NCBI GenBank assembly: GCA_046538945.1
Contig: JBKHHW010000104.1
Coordinates: 1-10,575 of the forward strand
DNA: 10,575 bases
Direction: 5' to 3'
From: JAEZKC01 sp046538945
Lineage (GTDB): Bacteria > Fibrobacterota > Chitinivibrionia > Chitinivibrionales > Chitinispirillaceae
Made by a program: the position numbers and the translations under genes. Under the pieces are notes generated by a model. That model did no database searches and had not been told where the DNA came from. It worked only from the letters and a program-made list of their open reading frames with translations. Positions 1 through 5,524 of the stretch are shown piece by piece. Every line of letters begins with the position of its first letter. Positions within the stretch are counted from its first letter, which is position 1.

Positions 1-1142
1 AGCTGAGCGGAAACATGAAAATAGCCATCCTGGAGCTTAAAGGTGTTATAGGCGCTCACCGAGGTACACAGCTTCTCCTCATCGACCAGGCGTTTGTAAA
101 GTCTTCCGCTTCTTCCGGACAGTATACTTTCAGCAATATCCAGAGAGTACAGATGGTTGTGGGGGTAACCCGGTGTGTGGAACATGACATCGATTCTGGG
201 CTCTGCTTCCTCTACTACTGTAAAGCGAGTCTCTCCTATGGGTGCTGGTTCCCGGGTAACCACTTCAGGCTGCATCTTCTGCGCCGGAGGGATCTTCCCG
301 AAGTACCTGTCGATATCTTTGAGAGCATTTTCAGGTTCAACGTTGCCCACCAGCACGATAAGTGCATTGTCGGGGGTGTAGTACTGATTGATGTGCTGCA
401 TGAGCTTGTCTGTGGTATAAGCTCGAATGTCCGATTCCCATCCGATGACCGGTAGCCCATAGGGATGGGCTGTGAAAAACAGCGCGTTCAGTCTTTCCCA
501 GTAGTGGTGAAGCGGGCGGTTATCGTAACGCATCCGCCGTTCCTCTGTGACCACATCCTGTTCGCTGTGAAATTCGCGAAGAACCGGATTCTGCATGCGG
601 TCCGATTCGATCCAGTAGAAAAGCTCCACTTTGTTGCGGGGCAGAGTCACGATGTATGCGGTCATATCCTGAGCGGTCCAGGCATTGAGACTGGTGCCGC
701 CGTTGTTGCTGTAAATTTCCCAGATCTCATCCTTCTTGATAAACTGACGCTGTTGTTGCAGTGTTTTGAATATCTCCGATCTGTATAGGTTATACAGGGA
801 GTCGTTTTCGTTCAGCCTGGCTTTCTGCAGCAGAACATCCAGGGAGTCTATTTTATTCAGATAGGGGAGTTCCTTCTGGTAGTCTTTTGTTCCCAGCCGT
901 TTTGTACCCTTGAACATCATATGTTCATACATGTGTGAAAGACCAGTCGTCCCTGGACCTTCATTCATTCCACCCACGAAATAATAGAGTCTGCAGCTTA
1001 CCACTGCCACATTCGTATCGGGTACAATGATGACCCGCAACCCGTTTTCCAGTGTATCATAGGTAACAGGTATATCGATCTTCTCAGCCACTGCCATGCC
1101 GGTCATACCAGCCAGAAGTAGAGCGGTCAGAATTCTTCGCAT
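1..1142 (-). CDS. M16 family (insulinase/pitrilysin-like) zinc peptidase, exported, C-terminal part missing
   Basis: The reading frame stays open from an ATG at 1142 to the left edge, giving the first 380 residues with no stop in view. Residues 1-19 are a signal peptide (two Arg, a Leu-rich core, then an AVA-type cleavage site), so the mature enzyme should be periplasmic or outer-membrane associated. The inverted zinc motif HxxEH is present as HMYEH at residues 70-74, inside GLSHMYEHMMFKGT. The expected downstream acidic pair is E194 and E201 (SEQDVVTEERR). The family uses the two His and the second Glu as zinc ligands and the Glu of HxxEH as catalyst. A charged helical insertion at about 96-145 lengthens the gap between HxxEH and the third ligand. 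After it come the PYGLPVIGWESDI and YYTPDNALIVLVGNV stretches usual for the M16 N-terminal half-domain. An SD (GGAG) sits six bases before the ATG. The gene lies 115 bases behind the alcohol dehydrogenase on the same strand, so cotranscription is possible but not shown. Processing protease or oligopeptidase role; substrate unknown. Confidence 0.93.
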   Translation of the reverse strand, partial: MRRILTALLLAGMTGMAVAEKIDIPVTYDTLENGLRVIIVPDTNVAVVSCRLYYFVGGMNEGPGTTGLSHMYEHMMFKGTKRLGTKDYQKELPYLNKIDSLDVLLQKARLNENDSLYNLYRSEIFKTLQQQRQFIKKDEIWEIYSNNGGTSLNAWTAQDMTAYIVTLPRNKVELFYWIESDRMQNPVLREFHSEQDVVTEERRMRYDNRPLHHYWERLNALFFTAHPYGLPVIGWESDIRAYTTDKLMQHINQYYTPDNALIVLVGNVEPENALKDIDRYFGKIPPAQKMQPEVVTREPAPIGETRFTVVEEAEPRIDVMFHTPGYPHNHLYSLDIAESILSGRSGRLYKRLVDEEKLCTSVSAYNTFKLQDGYFHVSAQ

Positions 1143-1257
1143 ATTGATCTCCAGTCTGATGTAGAGCTCCTCCAGGATGCAATTAATCGTGTTTGTGCAA
1201 CTTTGTATTCCTGAGTACGTTTCGGCTATTTATTGATTGCTTTGTTCTTCGGTCTGC

Positions 1258-2430
1258 TCAGATTCGTTGCATCAGAATCCCGGCAATCTGTTGATCGTTC
1301 AAAGTGACCGGGTTTTTCTTGCTGTTGCTGTCCTTTGAAAGCGATTCGACATCAGCGGTCGAAACTCCGAATTCCGAAAATGCGGGAATCTGCAGCTCTG
1401 ATGTGAGTTTTTCAAGATAAGCAATAAGCATACCGCAGCCGTCTTTTGTGCTTGCGGCCTGCTTTGAAAGGAGCAGCTCAGCTGTACGGGAGTACTTTCG
1501 AAGTATCGGGTGTTCTGAATTTTTTTTCTCTAAAGAATCTATCGTGATCTCGGTGACCGGTCCCAAAAGTAACCCGCATGCTACTCCGTGAGGCACGGAG
1601 TGCCTGGCTCCCACAACCGGAGCTATACCATGAACAGCTCCCAGCCCGGCATTGGCCAATGTGATTCCTGAGACAAGCGAAGCGTAGGCCATGGCACTTC
1701 TGGCGTTCAGATCGGAACCGTCCCGTACTGCATTAATGAGATTGGGCTCGATAAGCGGCAGGGCTTTTTCCACCAATGAATCTGTAATCGGCGAAGCTGA
1801 CGTGGACACGTAGGATTCGATCAATTGAGTCAAGGTGTCCATTCCGCAGGCGGAGGTCACGCCTTTTGGACAGGAGGTGGTAAGCTGCGGATCGACAATC
1901 GCCACATCCGGGACGAAAGATGTGTGCCGAACAGACCGTTTCATTTCCTGAGAGCCGCTTACGGTAATCACTGCATTTGCACTGGCTTCACTTCCCGTTC
2001 CGGAGGTCGTGGGCACAGCAACGAACGGCACTTTTGTTCCGGGATGGGTGCTGGTGGCGATTCCTTCGATGTAATCCCGGATACTTCCTTTCACGGGCAG
2101 TATGGCGGATATCGCTTTTCCGGAATCCAGAACACTTCCACCACCTATCGCCACGACCGTGGTGATACCAGCATTTCTGAATCTGCCGCAGACATCGTCA
2201 ATGAACTGATCTGTGGGTTCGGTTGAAACGGAGACGCGTTCATAGGAGATACTTTGTTCTGAAAAGAGAGTTTCGATTTTCTCTCTGTATGAACTGTTGT
2301 CGAAAGAGTTTCTTCCAGTAACGAGCAGTAGTTTCTTACCCCATTTGGAGGAAATTCTTCCCAGTTTCAGGATACTGTCGATACCGAAAAGTATCGAAGG
2401 GGTTCTGTAGAATGAGAAGGATTCGAGCAA
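1258..2430 (-). CDS. Iron-type (group III) alcohol dehydrogenase with a substituted metal ligand
   Basis: This is a full-length member of the Fe-ADH family (about 390 residues), which oxidises alcohols or reduces aldehydes with NAD(P) in the cytoplasm. Numbering from a TTG at 2436 (392 residues), GGGSVLD at 98-104 and PTTSGTGSE at 142-150 are the nucleotide-binding signatures. The metal site normally has one Asp and three His. Here D200, H269 (in AVHG) and H283 (in VPHG) are present, but the position expected to be His in the D-x3-H motif is Q204 (GMDTLTQLIESY). Two TTG codons compete as start. The SD GGAG at 2438-2441 is only one base from the TTG at 2436 but seven from the TTG at 2430, so I use 2430 (390 residues). 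The SD falls 7 to 10 bases after the stop of the upstream ABM gene, which points to one transcript and possible translational coupling. Substrate unknown; lactaldehyde, butanol and propanediol type reductases share this fold. Confidence 0.93.
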   Translation of the reverse strand: MLESFSFYRTPSILFGIDSILKLGRISSKWGKKLLLVTGRNSFDNSSYREKIETLFSEQSISYERVSVSTEPTDQFIDDVCGRFRNAGITTVVAIGGGSVLDSGKAISAILPVKGSIRDYIEGIATSTHPGTKVPFVAVPTTSGTGSEASANAVITVSGSQEMKRSVRHTSFVPDVAIVDPQLTTSCPKGVTSACGMDTLTQLIESYVSTSASPITDSLVEKALPLIEPNLINAVRDGSDLNARSAMAYASLVSGITLANAGLGAVHGIAPVVGARHSVPHGVACGLLLGPVTEITIDSLEKKNSEHPILRKYSRTAELLLSKQAASTKDGCGMLIAYLEKLTSELQIPAFSEFGVSTADVESLSKDSNSKKNPVTLNDQQIAGILMQRI

Positions 2431-2447
2431 ATTCAATCTCCAGGTGA

Positions 2448-2738
2448 TCAGGGTTTGACGGCTTTGTAACGAATGCCTTTACGGGGCTGTTCCATCCAGT
2501 CGGCCACAGCGTCACGCCAACGTTTGTAATGGGAGGTTTCCTTGTGTGCTGCCGCGTCTTCCGATGATTCGTACGCTTCGTAAAGCAGAAACGAGGTTGG
2601 ATCATCTTCGCTCTGAAGCACATCAAAGCGTCTGTTTCCCGGTTCTTTGACCGAGTTTTCATGATTGAGGACTGTTTCTTTGATGAAATCCTCGACCTTA
2701 TCCTTTTTCACTTTCACCATAACTGTGGTTACAATCAT
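2448..2738 (-). CDS. LsrG/YgiN-like antibiotic biosynthesis monooxygenase (ABM) domain protein
   Basis: The 96-residue product is a single ABM domain, a dimeric ferredoxin-like alpha/beta fold found in cofactor-free monooxygenases and isomerases. From memory, the central run NHENSVKEPGNRRFDVLQ (residues 25-42) closely matches the equivalent part of E. coli LsrG, and so do EAYES (54-58) and AHKETSHY (64-71). LsrG acts on phosphorylated autoinducer-2. No other lsr gene is visible, so the LsrG name should not be carried over as a function; quinol monooxygenase or small-carbonyl isomerase activity is equally possible. There is no signal peptide or membrane segment, so the protein is cytoplasmic. 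The ATG at 2738 has a weak purine-rich SD (GAAAGAG) about eight bases upstream. The gene is the first of a probable operon with the alcohol dehydrogenase just downstream, and it diverges from the amidase gene. The pairing suggests both enzymes handle one small-molecule route, by inference only. Confidence 0.88.
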   Translation of the reverse strand: MIVTTVMVKVKKDKVEDFIKETVLNHENSVKEPGNRRFDVLQSEDDPTSFLLYEAYESSEDAAAHKETSHYKRWRDAVADWMEQPRKGIRYKAVKP

Positions 2739-2925
2739 AACCCATGCTCTTTCGTTTTGTTTTTGGAAGTGCTTTCAATATTCTCTGATTGAGTCCGAAT
2801 CGTTCAACTGTAAAGAATTGGCATGTTTTGGTTCATGCGGGAAATGTAGCACTGTAAAGGTAAGATACTAAATTCGAACCATTGGGAATAGGGATTTATT
2901 TATTTTGGAGCAGATAGGAGACTGC
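2739..2925. other. Divergent intergenic region with repeated 9-mer
   Basis: This 187-base AT-rich region lies between two divergent genes and must hold the promoters of both, if each has its own. I find no clear -35/-10 pair on either strand. It contains a perfect direct repeat, ACTGTAAAG, at 2807-2815 and 2851-2859 (44 bases apart, about four helical turns). Between the copies is a short inverted repeat, GCATG at 2821-2825 with CATGC at 2834-2838. These could be regulator binding sites shared by the two transcription units. Confidence 0.35.
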
Positions 2926-3729
2926 ATGAAGAAAATTCGGTTGGCGCTCTGCCAGAATGTTCCGGGACATGAAGCGGAAGAGAACGTGAATAACGCACTG
3001 GGCCTTGTCCGCAAAGCTGCCGGGGCCGGAGCAGATCTGGTTTGTTTACCCGAAATGTTCTATTATCCCTATGAACTGTCGAGATTGCATCAGTTGGCCT
3101 CTCTGGAAGAGGATGTAAAGTCGAATTTCTCCCAGATAGCCGGAGAGCTGGGAATTCATCTGTGTACAGGATCATTTGTCACTGAAAAAAATGGTGGTTT
3201 TTTCAATACTACACTGCTGTACGGGCCTGATGGAGAATTGATTCACCTTTATAACAAGAGTCACCTGTTTGATGTGTCCTTTAAAGGGCTTGAGGTGAAA
3301 GAATCTGATTTCTTTTCAGCGGGGAATAAGGTATCCTGTGCCAAAACCTCATTGGGAGTGATAGGGGCAGCTATCTGCTATGATGTGCGCTTTCCTGAAC
3401 TGTTCAGAAAACTCTGTCTGCAGGGAGCGGAGCTGGTGCTGGTGCCTGCCGTTTTCAATCATATCAGTGGCCCGGCTCACTGGCATTTGATGATGAGGGC
3501 AAGGGCGGTGGAGAACCAGTATTTTCTGGCAGCTGTTTCGCAGGGAAAAAGCAGTTGCTCTTCTTACAAAGCGTACGGCCATTCGCTTATCGTGTCACCC
3601 TGGGGAGAGGTGCTGGCTGAAGCGGGGGAGGGAGAGGAGATCGTTTTCGCTGATCTTGATCCGTCTGAAATATCTGAAACCAGGCAGCGGTTGCCGCTTT
3701 TGCGTCATCGGAGAACAGATCTGTATTGA
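2926..3729 (+). CDS. Carbon-nitrogen hydrolase, omega-amidase/Nit2-like
   Basis: The 267-residue product is a complete nitrilase-superfamily hydrolase. The Glu-Lys-Cys catalytic triad is E43 (in LPEMF), K111 (in YNKSHLFD) and C151 (in ICYDVRFPELFR). The pattern NKSHLFDV followed by ES.FFSAG, the GPAHWHLMMRARAVENQ block (182-198) and the C-terminal ending LPLLRHRRTDLY match, from memory, the Nit2/omega-amidase branch rather than true nitrilases. Omega-amidases hydrolyse alpha-ketoglutaramate and alpha-ketosuccinamate to the keto acid and ammonia, a repair step after glutamine or asparagine transamination; the related Nit1 branch acts on deaminated glutathione. No signal peptide, so cytoplasmic. 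The frame is open upstream to a TTG at 2905, but the ATG at 2926 has AGGAG at 2916-2920 five bases before it, so I use the ATG. The PspC-type gene follows 28 bases downstream and may be cotranscribed. Confidence is high for the superfamily and moderate for the substrate. Confidence 0.92.
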   Translation: MKKIRLALCQNVPGHEAEENVNNALGLVRKAAGAGADLVCLPEMFYYPYELSRLHQLASLEEDVKSNFSQIAGELGIHLCTGSFVTEKNGGFFNTTLLYGPDGELIHLYNKSHLFDVSFKGLEVKESDFFSAGNKVSCAKTSLGVIGAAICYDVRFPELFRKLCLQGAELVLVPAVFNHISGPAHWHLMMRARAVENQYFLAAVSQGKSSCSSYKAYGHSLIVSPWGEVLAEAGEGEEIVFADLDPSEISETRQRLPLLRHRRTDLY

Positions 3730-3757
3730 TATATTAGCCTCAGAAAGGAGTCCCGGT

Positions 3758-3964
3758 ATGGGTGTTTACAGGTTAGGTGAAGGAAAAATCATTGCCGGAA
3801 TATGTTCCGGAATCGCAGACAAGTATAAAATCGATGTGACACTGGTCCGCCTGGCTGTTGTATTTCTGACAATATTCACCGGTTTTTGGCCCGGGGTGAT
3901 CACTTATCTGGTCGGATGGTTTCTGATTCCGGAAATCGATCACCCGAAATCCCCTCAAAGCTGA
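3758..3964 (+). CDS. Small PspC-domain inner membrane protein
   Basis: The product is 68 residues and consists almost wholly of one PspC domain. It shows GKIIAGICSGIADKYKID (residues 9-26) and then a hydrophobic stretch at about 29-57 (LVRLAVVFLTIF...WPGVITYLVGWFLIP). That is the usual layout of a Gly-rich N-terminal helix, the DVTLVRL motif and one or two membrane passes ending in W-x-L-I-P. In enterobacteria PspC takes part in the phage-shock envelope stress response, but free-standing mini-PspC proteins are widespread and mostly uncharacterised. No pspA or pspB is visible here, so a stress role is only inferred from the family. The frame is open further upstream into the end of the amidase gene, but the ATG at 3758 has a strong SD, AAAGGAG (3744-3750), seven bases before it, which fixes the start. 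A hairpin follows the stop by 14 bases. Confidence 0.9.
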   Translation: MGVYRLGEGKIIAGICSGIADKYKIDVTLVRLAVVFLTIFTGFWPGVITYLVGWFLIPEIDHPKSPQS

Positions 3965-3978
3965 AACAAAAAATTCGA

Positions 3979-4017
3979 CCCGCGGTTCTGTAATGGTTCC
4001 GCGGGAAGACCCTGTTT
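3979..4017 (+). terminator. Hairpin, possible terminator of the amidase-pspC unit
   Basis: A perfect 7-bp GC-only stem, CCCGCGG (3979-3985) with CCGCGGG (3999-4005), encloses a 13-base loop. On the plus strand the following T tract is short and delayed (TTTT at 4014-4017), so it would be a weak intrinsic terminator for the genes ending at 3964. A run of A just upstream (3968-3973) would give a T tract on the minus strand, but no minus-strand gene ends here. Confidence 0.45.
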
Positions 4018-4053
4018 TCTAGCTTGATTTGTAAATAATTCTGTTATTACAAG

Positions 4054-4082
4054 TTGCAATAACCTGGAAGTCATGATAAAAT
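4054..4082 (+). promoter_or_regulatory. Probable sigma70-type promoter of the orphan histidine kinase
   Basis: TTGCAA (4054-4059, 4 of 6 to the TTGACA consensus) and TAAAAT (4077-4082, 5 of 6 to TATAAT) are separated by exactly 17 bases. Transcription would begin near 4089, about 25 bases before the GTG start. The region is AT-rich, and the left arm of an inverted repeat ends directly at the -10 element. The call assumes this organism uses an E. coli-like housekeeping sigma factor. Confidence 0.55.
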
Positions 4083-4104
4083 AATGAAAAATTTATTTCA
4101 TGAC
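4070..4104. repeat. Inverted repeat GTCATGA/TCATGAC, possible operator
   Basis: GTCATGA (4070-4076) and TCATGAC (4098-4104) form a perfect 7-bp inverted repeat with a 21-base AT-rich middle. The left arm ends at the base before the -10 hexamer, and the right arm touches the SD (AGGAG 4105-4109) of the kinase gene. A dimeric regulator could bind here. The right arm could also help mask the SD in RNA, but the left arm lies upstream of the predicted RNA start, so a DNA site is more likely. Confidence 0.35.
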
Positions 4105-4114
4105 AGGAGTAACC

Positions 4115-5413
4115 GTGGCGCAACTTGAAGATTTGAAAGTTGATCAGCTATTAATTAAATTGCGTCAGTTGCATGACAAAACAGATCGTCTTCAGGAACA
4201 TTTGGACCGGATCGGTGATATATCCTCTGCAATAATCTACGTCCTCGATCAGGAGGGCTGCTTCACTTTTGTGAACAGGGCTGTTGAGGAGATCCTCAAG
4301 TTCTCACCTGATGAACTCATCGGCCGGCACTTTTCCACTATCATGACCAGAGAGGAGTTCGAGCGGGTAAGCCGGAATACCGTGCTGCCCAGAATAGCCG
4401 GACAGGTTACCGGCATTTCGAATGCTCCGAAACTTTTCGATGAACGGAGAACCGGAAACCGTAGAACCAAGAATATGGAAATCAAGCTTCTGACCAAAAA
4501 ATCGGATGATGTCCGCATTCTGATTGGGGATGTGGCCGGGATTGTGGAAGTTGAAGGTGCTTACGGCGGCAGGAAAAAATGCATGAACAGCAAATCTGAA
4601 ACGTTTTTGGGTAGTCAGGGAGTCATTTTCGATATAACCAAGTATAAAAAAGCCGAACGGGAGCGTCTTGAGCTTCAGAGACGCCTTTTTGAAGTTCAGA
4701 AGATGGATGCGATCGGCAAACTTGCCGGTAAAGTGGCCCATGATTTAAACAACAAGCTTGGAAGTATTATCGGGTCTGCGGAAATTCTCCGGCAGGATTT
4801 TGATAAATTTGGCGATAATCACTCTATGTACCTTGATACGATTCTTTCGGCTTCAAAGCATGCTGCAGAACTTTCCAATAGGCTGCTTGAGTTCAGCAGA
4901 AAAGGTGAGAGCGGATATGCTAATGTCAATGTTCACGAACTAATAGACAATGTGATGGAGTTTGTGAAACCGGTCATGGAAGAGAACATAAGTGTTCACC
5001 GCATCCTCCTCTCCCAAAATTCTGTAATCATGGGATGTTCCAGCCAGCTCCAGAATGCGCTCTTGAATTTGGTGTTGAATGCTTGTGAAGCCATAGGCAA
5101 AGGTGGCGGAATCCTCACTGTGGAAACAACTGATGTTCTAGTTGATGGCGACATGGAGTGCAGCCATTCCTTCCCGATCAATCCCGGGGAGTATATGATG
5201 ATCACAATCCAGGATACCGGAGTTGGAATGAATGAAGAGGTGAAAAGGAGGCTGTTTGAGCCTTTTTTTACCACCAAGTCAGTCGGGAAAGGGATCGGTT
5301 TGGGGCTTGTGAGTGTCCGGGACTGTGTCAGGAATCACGGTGGATTCATTAACGTCGAAAGTGAAATCGGAAAGGGATCCCGTTTCGAAGTTTATCTGCC
5401 GAGATATTTCTGA
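4115..5413 (+). CDS. Soluble PAS-domain sensor histidine kinase, orphan
   Basis: The 432-residue product has a predicted helical N terminus (about 1-33), one PAS domain (about 34-178) and a HisKA/HATPase_c kinase core. The H-box is KLAGKVAHDLNNKL with phosphoacceptor H209. The N-box is around NALLNLVLNACEAI (314-327). G1 is DTGVGM (367-372), the F-box is FEPFFTTK (381-388) and G2 is GKGIGLGL (391-398). All catalytic boxes look intact. There is no signal peptide or membrane segment, so sensing is cytoplasmic. The PAS contains a basic insert, FDERRTGNRRTKN (108-120); I recall similar ERRTG motifs in PAS kinases of other environmental bacteria. The frame allows an ATG at 4100, but AGGAG (4105-4109) lies inside that extension and five bases before GTG 4115, so the GTG is the likely start. 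No receiver-domain gene is adjacent, so its partner is elsewhere. Ligand unknown. Confidence 0.92.
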   Translation: MAQLEDLKVDQLLIKLRQLHDKTDRLQEHLDRIGDISSAIIYVLDQEGCFTFVNRAVEEILKFSPDELIGRHFSTIMTREEFERVSRNTVLPRIAGQVTGISNAPKLFDERRTGNRRTKNMEIKLLTKKSDDVRILIGDVAGIVEVEGAYGGRKKCMNSKSETFLGSQGVIFDITKYKKAERERLELQRRLFEVQKMDAIGKLAGKVAHDLNNKLGSIIGSAEILRQDFDKFGDNHSMYLDTILSASKHAAELSNRLLEFSRKGESGYANVNVHELIDNVMEFVKPVMEENISVHRILLSQNSVIMGCSSQLQNALLNLVLNACEAIGKGGGILTVETTDVLVDGDMECSHSFPINPGEYMMITIQDTGVGMNEEVKRRLFEPFFTTKSVGKGIGLGLVSVRDCVRNHGGFINVESEIGKGSRFEVYLPRYF

Positions 5414-5476
5414 GACTAGAGTATGTGCTGCATCTTTTCCGTCAAAACGACCTTGTGCTTGTTTATGTTACTGCTG

Positions 5477-5524
5477 CTCAAACTTGGTTGAATCCATTTC
5501 ATCCAACGGTTTTTTAAGTTTGAG
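5477..5524. terminator. Inverted repeat between convergent genes, possible bidirectional terminator
   Basis: CTCAAACTT (5477-5485) and AAGTTTGAG (5516-5524) are perfect 9-bp complements around a 30-base middle. The right arm includes the last codons and part of the stop of the minus-strand transglycosylase. Inside the loop, TTGG (5484-5487) or GTTG (5487-5490) can pair with CCAAC (5503-5507), followed by TTTTTT (5510-5515), which resembles a weak intrinsic terminator for the plus-strand kinase. The stem is AT-rich and no T run follows the outer arms, so a terminator role is uncertain. Confidence 0.4.

Noticed and set aside
15..788. Plus-strand open frames across the left end
   Set aside because: They lie opposite the minus-strand M16 peptidase, whose HxxEH motif and signal peptide are clear. 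The plus-strand translations show no domain features.
2448..2738. Calling the ABM protein LsrG and inferring an autoinducer-2 pathway
   Set aside because: Similarity is to the family in general and no other lsr gene is in view, so the pathway claim is not supported.
2905..2925. TTG start for the amidase 21 bases upstream of the chosen ATG
   Set aside because: The ATG at 2926 has AGGAG at an ideal distance and gives the usual N terminus of the family (MKKIRLALCQ).
3656..3757. N-terminal extension of the PspC-type protein into the end of the amidase gene
   Set aside because: The 34 extra residues come from another frame of the amidase, and a strong SD sits just before ATG 3758.
4115..5413. 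Two-component pair between the orphan kinase and the response regulator at the right end
   Set aside because: The regulator sits directly behind the other kinase, over 4.8 kb away from this one. Cross-talk is possible but nothing in the sequence supports it.
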